Shown here: piece by piece, positions 27,977 to 38,027 of the stretch
Layout of the letters: each line of letters opens with the position of its first letter
How positions within the stretch are numbered: the first letter of the stretch is position 1
Translations under genes and position numbers: made by a program
Source of the DNA: CAYPPG01 sp964412555
GTDB lineage: Bacteria > Hinthialibacterota > Hinthialibacteria > Hinthialibacterales > Hinthialibacteraceae
DNA length: 62,718 bases
Direction of reading: 5' to 3'
Assembly: GCA_964412555.1 (NCBI GenBank)
Contig: CAYPPG010000049.1
Span: 1 to 62,718 of the forward strand
Notes under the pieces: generated by a model
What the model saw: only the letters and a program-made list of their open reading frames with translations
Databases searched by the model: none
What the model was told of the DNA's origin: nothing

Positions 27977-28951
27977 CTAATTCTTGATTGCGTCGTAATG
28001 ATCAAAAACATCTTCCGCTTGCCTGGCACTTGCAGGATAATACTCTTCTACAAACATTTTCAGGATTTGGTGGCCATCCAGTTCGGGATTTTCCCGTAAC
28101 TTTAGAAAAGCATACAAATTGATGAAATTCCCCCAGGGACGGTCGAAAATCGGATTCTTGTTTGAATTCCACATGAGACGTACACCGATTCGTGGGATCT
28201 TCTTTTCGTTGAGAAACCTGAACCGAGGCGCCCATGTTGTTCCCATATAGCAAGGAAAGTAGTTGTGTCCGGTATATTCACGCCATGCGTCAAATTCACA
28301 AATGATCCGTTCGGGAACTGCTGCAGTGAGAAACTCTTTATCCAAATCATGTTCCAAACGAAAATCCCCATCTGTATTTTTTATGGAGAAATAGACATTA
28401 TCCATTACACCTTGATCCATCTGGCTGGGATTGCCGAGGTTGTCCATGCGCTGCCAGGTACGCATCTGCACCTCCATTCCGTAACGTTTAGCGACCTCGG
28501 CGGTTTTGTTGCTCAACAATCGCACCCGCTCCGGAAAATCGATGGTTTTGCATTGATCGCATTCGCAAGATAACACACTCACTTGTGTTTCATCACCGGT
28601 GATTTGCAAACCCGCCAAATCAGGAAACAAGGCACAAAATTCATTGATTTTCCCTTGATAGACATCCCAAGTAGCTTTTCGTCCCGGGCAGACAGCGGTT
28701 CCCCACGTGACAGGTCTCATGACTTTCAAAACTTCGTCGGGGAAAATAAACTGGTTGCTATGGAAATAAAGTTTGATTTTTTTTCGCTTCGCATAATCCA
28801 TGACTTCACGAAGTGCACGGCGAAGTCTTTTTGCGGTTTTCCTGTGTTCATGATCTTCGGGAAAGGCTATTGAACCGATTGGTCCGATTCCTTCCACAGA
28901 AAAATCATAATTCAGCATCCCCATTTCTTCCATCTCTTTACCTCTAGCCAT
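27977..28951 (-). CDS. Glycosidase-like TIM-barrel protein, probably incomplete N-terminus
   Basis: 324 residues without a signal peptide. A barrel-like core contains FSVEGIGPIG, LYFHSNQFIFPDEVL, GLQITGDETQ followed by a CxCxxC cluster, then VQMRTWQRMDN and GVRLMWNSN. A helical C-terminus follows (LDGHQILKMFVEEYYPASA). The arrangement recalls GH67 alpha-glucuronidases and DUF4838 proteins, an inference only. Just upstream a second frame starts at an ATG at 28995 directly after AAGGAG (MEFDTDDVLEIV); a single-base shift would join it to NCDYSMARGKEM of this frame. That suggests a frameshifted true start. The gene is convergent with the DUF4038 gene and may belong to the same degradation set. 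Confidence 0.65.
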   Translation of the reverse strand: MARGKEMEEMGMLNYDFSVEGIGPIGSIAFPEDHEHRKTAKRLRRALREVMDYAKRKKIKLYFHSNQFIFPDEVLKVMRPVTWGTAVCPGRKATWDVYQGKINEFCALFPDLAGLQITGDETQVSVLSCECDQCKTIDFPERVRLLSNKTAEVAKRYGMEVQMRTWQRMDNLGNPSQMDQGVMDNVYFSIKNTDGDFRLEHDLDKEFLTAAVPERIICEFDAWREYTGHNYFPCYMGTTWAPRFRFLNEKKIPRIGVRLMWNSNKNPIFDRPWGNFINLYAFLKLRENPELDGHQILKMFVEEYYPASARQAEDVFDHYDAIKN

Positions 28952-29071
28952 AGAGTAGTCACAATTTCAAGAACGTCGTCTGTATCGAATTCCATACTCC
29001 TTAGGCGTACAAATCAAGAACATTGAGTATATGATATTCATATTCCATTTATAACGCACGGCAGGGAAACC

Positions 29072-32000
29072 ATGAATCGAGCGATTAAACGAATCTTCAC
29101 ATCCGTTCTCCTTTTAATCACTTTCGGCATTGCCTTGTATCTTCGTTTATACGGAATGGACTGGGCTTTGAAGGACAATACCTATTCACCGCATCCCGAT
29201 GAGCGGCATTATGAATCCTGTGCCCGGGATATGCAGCCGGAATGGCTGACGGAAGAAGAACAACAACTTCCTCTGCAGGAACAAATTCAAATTTTCTACG
29301 AAAAAAACTTGAAAGTCGTTCCGGGTCAATCGAGTCCCGGCAATCCTGGTTTGAAACCGACCAACTACAATTACGGAACCTTCCCCACTCATCTGTATCT
29401 TCTCTATAAAGCCTATTTAACGCAACATACCGGGGAAACAGGCGAATGGCATTTCCTCACCTTTGCCGATCCCTTCAGCTGGATCGTTCTGTTATTCGTC
29501 TTGATTCTCGGTATCAAGATTTTTCTCGCCGTGAGCCGCGATCTGCGCAACGATCCCTACCGGCTTTCCTCTGATGCATCCAAACAGAAACGAAAAATTT
29601 CGTTCCTCATGGATGAACGCCGCCTGACGTTTCTCTTCCCTTGCCTCCTGCTGCCGCTCATCGGCTTGATGTTGACGATTTATCTCCCGCAAATCCTCAA
29701 TGATTTCTCCCGATATGATCCGCGCACCAGTTCCATTCTCATTATCGGCCGGACCATGACCGCCTGGGCGGGGGCACTTACCGTTCTCGTCGTGTATCTG
29801 ATTGGACGGGATGCCTTCAATCGGGCGACCGGTTTGATTGCCGCCTTCATGACGGCGGTGGCGATGCTGCATGTGCAATGCAGTCATTTCGCGACGGTCG
29901 ACATCCTGTTGGGATTTTGGTGCACATTGGCCGTTTATTGTTTCCTGAAAATCAGCCAAAAACCACGGCTTATCTGGTATATTCTTGGCGCGATCTTTAC
30001 CGGATTCGCTGTCGGCTCGAAATGGAGCGCGGTTACGCTTCCCGGCATTCTCTTCTTGGCGCATGCATCCGCGACATGGGGAGATGAACGTCACGGAAAA
30101 CTGGAACGTTGGATACAATCGATATGGATTATCCTTTTGGCGTTGCTGCTCGCTCAGTTCTTCAAGGCCGCAAGTTCCATGAATCCACCCTTCAATCAAA
30201 CACTTGCTGCATTTCGTGATTTTTATATCCATCATTGGCTGATTCTCTCTCTTGCCTTAGTGAGTCTTCTATTACTTTCGATCATCGCAGTCGTCATACG
30301 CCGTCTTCAACAAGGAAAAGACGCCAGTTTATTTAAACCAATTGTTCGAATCTACCTGCCCTGGGTCTGGTTGATCATCGCCATTCCCATTGGCTTGGCC
30401 GCCTTCATGTTCGCCGAACCGATGGCTTATTTCGACGCCGATCAATTCGCTAGAGATATCATTTATCAGGCTGGACTCAATGCAACCGGTACCATTCCCG
30501 CCGTCTTTACTCAGCAATTTTCACACACAACCCCCATTTTCTATACATTGGACAACCTGTTTTATCCTTCTTTGGATTATGTCACCGCATTCTTTGTTGT
30601 TGCAGGTTGTATTTACGCTTTCATCCGTATTTTCCTCTACCGCACGAATTCCGATTTGATCCTGGCCGCGTGGGTGATCCCCAGTTTCATCCTCTACAGC
30701 ACGTTCGCCAGCAAGTTTCCCCGCTACATGCTCGCCATACTCCCCGTCATGATGGTTCTGGGAGCGCGCCTGATCTGCGATTTGGGACAATTGCAACCCA
30801 CCTTTTATACTCCCGCACTCGGGCGGATGAGCATCAAATGGAAACGGATGGCAAAACGGTTTGGCATCGCCGGAGGAACAGCCGCTCTGGTGGCTGGATT
30901 GATCTACGGTTGGGCCTATATCGGAATTTATGACGAACCACATACTCTTGTCACCGCAGGGAAACTCTTACAGCCGAAGGTGCAGGAAGGAAAACGAGTC
31001 ACTCAAAACAATTGGGATGAAGGCATATACGGCGTTCACGTCCAAGATCAAATCGCGATTCACAGCGATCCCAACGCCGAAAAAGACGCCGTCAACCGCG
31101 CGCAATACTTAGCGAACCAACTGGCTCAATTCGATTACATCGTGTTCACCAGCAAACGCGGCTATGGCACGACATTGCACAATCCGGAAAAATTCCCCAT
31201 CACGAATCAATTCTTGAAAGCCTTATTCGCCGAACAACTCGGTTTTCGCACCGCCAAAGTAGTCACCAATCCGCCCCAATTTTTGTGGTGGGAGTTCCGC
31301 GTGGATGAAGAAGACGAAACGGCGAGGATTTACGATCACCCAAAAGTAATCATTTTCGAAAAAATCAAACCCTTCAAGACCCAGGAACTAAAACGGCTCA
31401 TTTTGAATCCACCAACCTGGGTAAATCGTATAACGGAAAAAGAAATCCTTGCATTGCGTGACGGATACCCCGTATTTATGAAACACTCCGATCATCCGGC
31501 ATTGAAATGGTGGTTCGTCATTCAAGTTCTGGGTACCGTCGCCTTTATTTTCCTCTTTCCCTTATGCAGCCGCCTTCCGGATCGGGGATACGGTATTTCA
31601 AAAATCGTCGGCATTGCTCTGTTCTCCTGGATTTGCTGGTTCCTGGCCTCGACGGAAATTTTAACGTTATCCCGCCTGCAGTCGCTGATTGTTCTGCTTT
31701 TGATGATTATGGCGGCCGCCTTCGTTTGGAATCGCTATAAGGATTCCATCCGCCTATTCCTTCGAGAGAAATGGCCGTTGTTACTCGGAATGGAAACACT
31801 TTATTTACTGATCTGGGCAGTATTCCTCATCACGCGCGCCTATCATCCTGCTGCGTATTGGGGTGAAAAGCCGATGAATTATTCATTCATCAACGCCACC
31901 TACCGGGCCGATACCTTCCCGCCGGAAGATCCCTGGATTTCCGGCCATACCATCAACTATTACTACTACGGCCAAGCGATCTACTCCATTATTGGGCAAT

Positions 32001-34876
32001 TCGCCGATATCCCCCCCGAATACGCCTTCAATCTCATGGGAACAATCACCACAGCGTTAGCGGCATTAGGGATATTTACTTTAACATATGCGATTTGCCG
32101 GCGATCATGGATATCACTCTTAGCTGTATATTTCGGTGTATTTTGCAGCCATATCTATAGCTACGCCTGTCTATTGAAACATGTATATCAAGAACCAGAT
32201 TTTCACTGGTTGGATTATCTCAGGGGAGTTCTGACTTCCCTAAAATTGATCTTCTATGCCATATTAACCTATCTCGGTATGGCAACCGATGCCATGATCG
32301 AGCAAGTGAAACACATCAACTTCGATGGTGTGTTCTGGCCGGCGCGCACAGATATTTTTTATGGCGCAGTCGCCAATGAGTTTCCCTATTGGACGCACCT
32401 TTTCATGGACGTTCACGCCCACCAACTGGTGATTCCGATCACATTGGCGTTTCTCACTCTCATGCTTGCTTACTTCATGCGTCCCCGCTCGGAATTCAGC
32501 AGCGGCTCGTTACCGGGATTCGTCTTCTTCCTCGCTCTCCTGATGGGATCGGTTACTTGTAGCAACACATGGGATTTACCGGCATTGCTTATCACTCTTC
32601 TCTTTATCGTCATCATTAAATTCCAGCGGGAATCGAAATGGGTGAAACCTCACTCGTCACAGTTTCAACGCTTTTCCATCGAAGGTTTTCAAGATGCACT
32701 TCGCTTCCCCATCCTTCCCATCGTGAGCGTTTTGATCCTCAGTTACCTACTCATGCTGCCCTTCCATAACAATTTCGTCTCACGCGTAACCGGTATCGGC
32801 TTCATGTCGGAGGGCAACACCCCTCTTTCGACGTATCTCAGTTTTTGGGCGCAATTTCTCATTCCGATTCTCATTGGTTTGATTTTATTCATCGCGATTC
32901 GTTCAGACGGCAAGATCTCACTGACTCGAACAATTTCCTTCACTTTACTATTCATCGTGTCACTCATCGTCGCGCTTCAAGCTACGATCTATATTCAATC
33001 GATGCTCGAACAGAATCCCGGGTATTTCCAAAGTTGGTTTTCCATCCCGCATGAAGGCGGCCCCCCCACCGATTACAGCGTAGTAGGTTTGCTTCTTCCA
33101 TTCTTAATCGTATTGTTCTTTGCGTTATGGAAACGGGATCGCAAGCCGGAAGAATTCTTTGCGCTATTTATCGGATTTCTCGGCTTGGGACTCTCTCTCG
33201 GTATCGAATTTTTCCACATCAAAGAAGGATGGGCCGCACCACGGCACCGCTTCAACACTGCGTTCAAATTCAATATCCAAATTTGGCATTACTACGCCAT
33301 TTTTGCGGCCCTTTGCATCGCTTATTCCTGGAAAACAATCCAAAAGATGAGTGTGGGCAAGAATGTTAAAATAGGCGGACGAGTCGCTCTGCTTGTTTTG
33401 ACAATCCCTCTTCTCTTCTCCACGCTCCCCTTTACGGTTCTTGGTCCTGCCATGGTAACCTTGAATCCGGGAGCGAAAAGCCGGGACGCTCGTGGCGACA
33501 TCCCCTCTCTGGACGGACTCAGCTGGCTCAAGAACGAAAGTTATGATGCCTATGCCGGTGTAAAATGGTTCAATCGCTTCGTGGAAGGTACACCTCATAT
33601 TGTCGAACTGGCCAATGAATCCTATTTCGATAATTCACGCTTTTGCAGCAACACCGGACTGCCGGCGGTAATCGGATGGCCGCACCATGTCGGAGAGCGA
33701 ATGCATACCGAAGAAAAAGCTCCACGGGTACGGGATGTAAACCGTATTTATCAATCGAACAACAAACAGGAAGTGCTGGAACTCTTGGGCAAATACCAAG
33801 CCGAATACCTCGTCTTCGGTGAATTGGAAATGTCCAAAAGACGTGGAGGGCGGAATGAATTGGAACCTTTTGGACCGCAATCACTAGCCCGATTCGAGCA
33901 ATGGGGCGATGTTTTCCGCTTGACGTATCGTCTCGGCGATACCTCTCTTTTCAAAATCGACAAAAGCCTGAATCATGCCTATGGCATAAAAACAGAAGAA
34001 AAAGTGGAAGAAGCCAAACCACCGGCGGAACGGACTCCCGAGCAGGGAATTTCCATGTTCCGTGGCGGACCAGGCAATGGCAACGGACAATTCCGTGAGC
34101 CACGCGGCTTGACCCAAGATGCAACCGGTTATTTCTATGTGGCCGATACCTTCAACCACCGAATCCAGGTCTTCAAACCGAACGGCGACTTCGCCTGGAA
34201 AACAGGCGAACAAGGCGCTATGGAAGGCCAATTCAAAGAACCGAACGATATCACGATTGACCGAAAAACTGGAAACATCTTCGTTGCCGACACCTGGAAT
34301 CATCGTGTTGTTCTTTTGGATCCGAAAGGCTCGTATGTCGGCGCGGCGGCGATTGGATTCTTCGGTCCACGCGGCATTGTCTTCCATCCGGAACGTCAAC
34401 TGCTTTTCATGACCGATACCGGAAACCATCAAATTGTTGTATTGACCCCGCAAGGAAAATTGCTGCAACGCTGGGGAAAAGCGGGTGGCGGTATTGAAGA
34501 AGCGAATTTCAAAGAACCGTATGGAATTACACTGAATCCCGAAGGAAAATTGGTGATCACCGATGCGCTCAACCGCCGCGTGAAAATCTATTCCGCGGAA
34601 GGAAAACTCGAAAAATTGTGGCCGATCCAAACGTCACAAGTGGAAGCCGGGGGCATCGAATCGCGGGTAGCGTGCAGTCCCGATGGAGTGATCTATGTCA
34701 CCGATCCACGAGAACCGAGCGTCCATGCCTATACCATCGACGGCGAGTTGATCGAAAAAATCAATCAAGATCTATCCGGTCAAAAATTGAACCGGCCGGG
34801 CGGCATCCAGGTCACGGAAAAAGGAAATGTGTTGATTACCGATTTGGGATTGAATCGGATTTTGCGGATCAAATAG
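29072..34876 (+). CDS. Giant membrane protein: GT39-like domain, DUF2298 domain and C-terminal NHL propeller
   Basis: 1934 residues, over twice the size of its single-domain relatives. Residues 1-760 form a polytopic GT39/ArnT-like unit with the acidic periplasmic loop motif SPHPDERHYESCARDM (about residue 40). Residues about 790-1640 are a DUF2298 (YYY-type) membrane domain with YWGEKPMNYSFINA and SGHTINYYYYGQAIYS (about 936-970), YWTHLFMDVHAHQ and APRHRFNTAFKFN. Residues 1659-1934 are an NHL beta-propeller: blades such as GQFREPRGL...FYVADTFNHRIQVF and NIFVADTWNHRVVLLD. GT39-like proteins transfer sugars from polyprenyl phosphates on the periplasmic side, and the propeller should lie there too. 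Its function is unknown; a glycan or protein glycosylation role is inferred. Confidence 0.88.
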   Translation: MNRAIKRIFTSVLLLITFGIALYLRLYGMDWALKDNTYSPHPDERHYESCARDMQPEWLTEEEQQLPLQEQIQIFYEKNLKVVPGQSSPGNPGLKPTNYNYGTFPTHLYLLYKAYLTQHTGETGEWHFLTFADPFSWIVLLFVLILGIKIFLAVSRDLRNDPYRLSSDASKQKRKISFLMDERRLTFLFPCLLLPLIGLMLTIYLPQILNDFSRYDPRTSSILIIGRTMTAWAGALTVLVVYLIGRDAFNRATGLIAAFMTAVAMLHVQCSHFATVDILLGFWCTLAVYCFLKISQKPRLIWYILGAIFTGFAVGSKWSAVTLPGILFLAHASATWGDERHGKLERWIQSIWIILLALLLAQFFKAASSMNPPFNQTLAAFRDFYIHHWLILSLALVSLLLLSIIAVVIRRLQQGKDASLFKPIVRIYLPWVWLIIAIPIGLAAFMFAEPMAYFDADQFARDIIYQAGLNATGTIPAVFTQQFSHTTPIFYTLDNLFYPSLDYVTAFFVVAGCIYAFIRIFLYRTNSDLILAAWVIPSFILYSTFASKFPRYMLAILPVMMVLGARLICDLGQLQPTFYTPALGRMSIKWKRMAKRFGIAGGTAALVAGLIYGWAYIGIYDEPHTLVTAGKLLQPKVQEGKRVTQNNWDEGIYGVHVQDQIAIHSDPNAEKDAVNRAQYLANQLAQFDYIVFTSKRGYGTTLHNPEKFPITNQFLKALFAEQLGFRTAKVVTNPPQFLWWEFRVDEEDETARIYDHPKVIIFEKIKPFKTQELKRLILNPPTWVNRITEKEILALRDGYPVFMKHSDHPALKWWFVIQVLGTVAFIFLFPLCSRLPDRGYGISKIVGIALFSWICWFLASTEILTLSRLQSLIVLLLMIMAAAFVWNRYKDSIRLFLREKWPLLLGMETLYLLIWAVFLITRAYHPAAYWGEKPMNYSFINATYRADTFPPEDPWISGHTINYYYYGQAIYSIIGQFADIPPEYAFNLMGTITTALAALGIFTLTYAICRRSWISLLAVYFGVFCSHIYSYACLLKHVYQEPDFHWLDYLRGVLTSLKLIFYAILTYLGMATDAMIEQVKHINFDGVFWPARTDIFYGAVANEFPYWTHLFMDVHAHQLVIPITLAFLTLMLAYFMRPRSEFSSGSLPGFVFFLALLMGSVTCSNTWDLPALLITLLFIVIIKFQRESKWVKPHSSQFQRFSIEGFQDALRFPILPIVSVLILSYLLMLPFHNNFVSRVTGIGFMSEGNTPLSTYLSFWAQFLIPILIGLILFIAIRSDGKISLTRTISFTLLFIVSLIVALQATIYIQSMLEQNPGYFQSWFSIPHEGGPPTDYSVVGLLLPFLIVLFFALWKRDRKPEEFFALFIGFLGLGLSLGIEFFHIKEGWAAPRHRFNTAFKFNIQIWHYYAIFAALCIAYSWKTIQKMSVGKNVKIGGRVALLVLTIPLLFSTLPFTVLGPAMVTLNPGAKSRDARGDIPSLDGLSWLKNESYDAYAGVKWFNRFVEGTPHIVELANESYFDNSRFCSNTGLPAVIGWPHHVGERMHTEEKAPRVRDVNRIYQSNNKQEVLELLGKYQAEYLVFGELEMSKRRGGRNELEPFGPQSLARFEQWGDVFRLTYRLGDTSLFKIDKSLNHAYGIKTEEKVEEAKPPAERTPEQGISMFRGGPGNGNGQFREPRGLTQDATGYFYVADTFNHRIQVFKPNGDFAWKTGEQGAMEGQFKEPNDITIDRKTGNIFVADTWNHRVVLLDPKGSYVGAAAIGFFGPRGIVFHPERQLLFMTDTGNHQIVVLTPQGKLLQRWGKAGGGIEEANFKEPYGITLNPEGKLVITDALNRRVKIYSAEGKLEKLWPIQTSQVEAGGIESRVACSPDGVIYVTDPREPSVHAYTIDGELIEKINQDLSGQKLNRPGGIQVTEKGNVLITDLGLNRILRIK

Positions 34877-37800
34877 CTATAAGTTCACTTCGTAAGTCGT
34901 AAAAGGATCTTCGCCAATGCAATTGAAGTGGTGCAACTCTCTTCCCCCCGGATAGAGCCGCCGCAATTCGTCGATCCAGCGCTGATGCCCGCGAATCAAG
35001 ATAAACGACACCGGCCCCCGCCGGGTGACACGCTTTTTCAAAAATTTTTCGGGATTCAACACATTTTCACCTTTTGCTTCCGGTGCCAAAAATCGAATAT
35101 TCCCGTATTTAATATAGAAATGCGCGGCAAATAGATAGTGATAGCGGTGAGGCCCCCCTTCTTGAACATAATGTGCTACCCGCGTGGAATCGTCGGTAAA
35201 TTGCGGCTGTTTCATAATGTCATGAAAATACCTTTCGATCCCCATGAGGAGGAGTAACGCCGCCAAGGAATAAATAAAAATAGCGCGCAATCGGAAAGAC
35301 CATCGAAATGCGCTGCTAAGTTGTTGGATCATTCCATAGAAAACAGGCGCGGCAATGAGAAGCAAAAACGGTATGGCCCCCGACAAGCGCTGATATGCGG
35401 GTGGATTGTTTGTAATGATATTCCCGGCGGTTATATTGACAGCCATCCAAAAGAGCAGTAACCATGCCACTGAATGCCCCACGCTGAAAAATAGAACCGC
35501 ACACCCTGCGACAAAGAAAATCCCCGGTATCGGATCCAACATCCCCCCTTGTTTGGGATTGCTGTAAAACGGGCTTGAATCCGGCCGCGCAATCGTCCCC
35601 AAGAAACTACGCTTGACTTGTTCTTCCAGCACTTCTCCGAATGGGGTATCCGGCGGATAACTGGCGCGAATGTAGGTGCGCCCATGTTCGGAAAAAATCG
35701 AAACGGTATTCGTTCGAGAAAACGCGAATAATGGACTGACAAAATGGTTGCCGATGAATGGAGAAACAGAAACCCAAAAAGCGAGACAAAACGTGAACAA
35801 TCCCATTACCGTGTGACGGAAAGAAATGGAACGGATGATCCATAGGAAGATCAATGTTAAAATTACGAGGAACGGAAGAAGTTTTGTCGCCTGGTAAGAA
35901 AGCATCCCCAAAGCACTCAGAAAACCGGCAACACAGAACGATTTTCCACTCCCTTCTTGAATTCCGCGCATGATAAAATAAAGAATGGCAACCGTGAGTA
36001 ACGTGGTTTGATTGTACCCGATTCCCATCCGGCTGTAATGAACCATCGTTGAACAAGTCGCAAAGAGAAACGTCGCTAGCGCCGCAGGAACCGGCAACAA
36101 CAAGCGGCGCGCCAATAAATAAAAAATAGGGATCGACGCAACCCCGATCAGTGACGTCGCCATCCGAATCCCGAATAAATTGTCTCCAAACAACCACATC
36201 ACCCATGCAGGAATCAGAAAAAAGAAATTCGGTATATGATACCACCCCGGATCAAAAATATTCCAATTCCCTGAATCCCGTACTTCGATGCCGTATAACG
36301 CCACTTCCCCCTCATCGCCATGAACATCGGTAGGAATGGAAGTCAGTTGAATAAAATACAGGCAGACAGCAATCAGTACAATCACAATGATGGATGTGTT
36401 CGCCCAATACTCCGACGCCTGACTCTCGAACATCCGATCCCGCCGTGGCTCTACCTCTTCCTCATATTCTTCCTCGCTAACACTTCCGGTAGAAAAAGGC
36501 ACCGCCAACCGAACCGATCCGACATGTAATTGCGTTTGCCCGCTCTCGTCGGATTTTCGTTTTCGCAAAAAATTGTAGAAAAGCGCATACAATCCAATCC
36601 CCCATGCCGCTATCGGAACATACCAAACCAGTGTATAGCCAAAGAACGGTTTATTCACTAAATAATAATATTGGCATGCAATGACCACCCCCGGCCACAA
36701 CAATAAAAACAGCGTCCTTACAATGCCGAATGGATAAAAAAAGCGCTGCACCTTCTGCCGATTGATCGTTATCAATGATCGCTTCGCTTCCCGATAGGTG
36801 AACAAGGCCAATAATGCAATGGCCGTCCAAAATATCCAATTCGGAGTATATGGTTTTGCCGAAGCGGCGACGGTAAGAGTGTTCCATGCGAGGGCAATTG
36901 TCACCCCGTAAGCAAACGCATGACATACTTTTGTCAGCCAGGATCCCGATTTGGTAAAACTTCCGATTCCCCAAAACAAAAATGCCAGAATCAAGAGAAA
37001 GAAAGGATGGTTGAACTCAATTCGAGAAAACAACTCTCTCCAATCCACCGTTTTCTTTTCTTCAACCGGTGCGGCTTGAGCCGGCCCCGTGACTGTTACA
37101 GGAAATTTATTTTGAATTGCCGCAAGATATAGATTCTCATTGGGAATAAAAGCGGCGGATTGAATGTAATTCAATTGGTCCCGAATCGTGTGTAGATTTC
37201 CATTGGTTGGAATTTCCACTAATCGCTTTTTATCACCATCGGCAACAAGAACGCTGCCCGATGGATGGGAACTTAACTTGATCGGATGATCAAAGCCGGT
37301 TTTTGAGGAAACGATCCGACCGGAGCGGTCGACTTCGAGTATACGATGATGGTCAAAATCGGAAATCAATACATTTCCATTCGGGAGACGAAGCGCATCC
37401 ATCGGACGTGCCAGTTCCTTGTCATACAACCAGGCGATTGTACCATCCGGCGTGAGTTCGATAATTTTGTTCGCCCGAGAATCACAAACCAGATAATTTC
37501 CGTTTGGAAGTACATCCGCATCCGTGGGGCCGGCAAATGAATAGGGGAGATTTCGCTGCTCACTATTTCTTCGGTCATAAAGAAAGACACGCTGCCCCGA
37601 GCGGGAGGTCAGCAAAAAACGGTTGGATTCCGATAGAACATCGACATCGTTCAATTCTTCGAAACGTGTCGAAAACAGCTGTTTCCCTTTCCGGTCAATA
37701 ATCATGAATTCTCCCGAATGAGTACAAACGGCAAATTCACGGCCGGAAGAGAGCACCTCTACATCATTTGGAATTCCTCCAATTTTCAAAAATCCAATGA

Positions 37801-37945
37801 TGGTCTTGGTTTGGTCAAACAGAACGATGCCATGTTGATTTGGAATTCCGTTGACAATTTGTGAAAGATCACATTGCCCTTTGATAGAGAGAAAAAGAAA
37901 TAAAAGTATCCCCAAAAAACGAATACACGGATATCTGTTTTCCAT
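34877..37945 (-). CDS. Membrane glycosyltransferase-like protein with N-terminal beta-propeller
   Basis: 1022 residues. A signal or anchor (FLGILLFLFLSIKG) leads into a propeller of six or so blades, residues 30-290: GPTDADVLPNGNYLVCDSRANK, ARPMDALRLPNGNVLISDFDHHRI and HPIKLSSHPSGSVLVADGD. Membrane helices begin about residue 315. From about 540 a GT39/ArnT-like domain follows: DVHGDEGEVALYGIEV, the acidic loop expected for catalysis, then WYHIPNFFFLIPAW and YSRMGIGYNQTTLL. A soluble tail has FLAPEAKGENVLNPEKFL and ILIRGHQRWIDELR. The stop abuts the stop of the preceding gene, so the two are convergent with no gap and carry the same two modules in opposite order. Confidence 0.88.
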   Translation of the reverse strand: MENRYPCIRFLGILLFLFLSIKGQCDLSQIVNGIPNQHGIVLFDQTKTIIGFLKIGGIPNDVEVLSSGREFAVCTHSGEFMIIDRKGKQLFSTRFEELNDVDVLSESNRFLLTSRSGQRVFLYDRRNSEQRNLPYSFAGPTDADVLPNGNYLVCDSRANKIIELTPDGTIAWLYDKELARPMDALRLPNGNVLISDFDHHRILEVDRSGRIVSSKTGFDHPIKLSSHPSGSVLVADGDKKRLVEIPTNGNLHTIRDQLNYIQSAAFIPNENLYLAAIQNKFPVTVTGPAQAAPVEEKKTVDWRELFSRIEFNHPFFLLILAFLFWGIGSFTKSGSWLTKVCHAFAYGVTIALAWNTLTVAASAKPYTPNWIFWTAIALLALFTYREAKRSLITINRQKVQRFFYPFGIVRTLFLLLWPGVVIACQYYYLVNKPFFGYTLVWYVPIAAWGIGLYALFYNFLRKRKSDESGQTQLHVGSVRLAVPFSTGSVSEEEYEEEVEPRRDRMFESQASEYWANTSIIVIVLIAVCLYFIQLTSIPTDVHGDEGEVALYGIEVRDSGNWNIFDPGWYHIPNFFFLIPAWVMWLFGDNLFGIRMATSLIGVASIPIFYLLARRLLLPVPAALATFLFATCSTMVHYSRMGIGYNQTTLLTVAILYFIMRGIQEGSGKSFCVAGFLSALGMLSYQATKLLPFLVILTLIFLWIIRSISFRHTVMGLFTFCLAFWVSVSPFIGNHFVSPLFAFSRTNTVSIFSEHGRTYIRASYPPDTPFGEVLEEQVKRSFLGTIARPDSSPFYSNPKQGGMLDPIPGIFFVAGCAVLFFSVGHSVAWLLLFWMAVNITAGNIITNNPPAYQRLSGAIPFLLLIAAPVFYGMIQQLSSAFRWSFRLRAIFIYSLAALLLLMGIERYFHDIMKQPQFTDDSTRVAHYVQEGGPHRYHYLFAAHFYIKYGNIRFLAPEAKGENVLNPEKFLKKRVTRRGPVSFILIRGHQRWIDELRRLYPGGRELHHFNCIGEDPFTTYEVNL

Positions 37946-37971
37946 AATGATCCATTATCACAATGAAAGGA

Positions 37972-37993
37972 GGGGCACATGGAAATGTGCCCC
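37972..37993. repeat. Palindrome between the PpiD-like gene and the propeller-glycosyltransferase gene
   Basis: Perfect 9-bp stem GGGGCACAT/ATGTGCCCC with a GGAA loop. No T run follows on either strand, so it looks like a REP-type hairpin. It might still block or process the minus-strand transcript, as it lies 34 bp past the PpiD-like stop. Confidence 0.5.
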
Positions 37994-38027
37994 TACATGA
38001 AATTGTTCTCTTATTCTACTCACCGAT

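Noticed and set aside
37972..37993. Rho-independent terminator of the PpiD-like gene
   Set aside because: The hairpin is perfect but no T run follows on the minus strand, so it is kept as a palindrome only.
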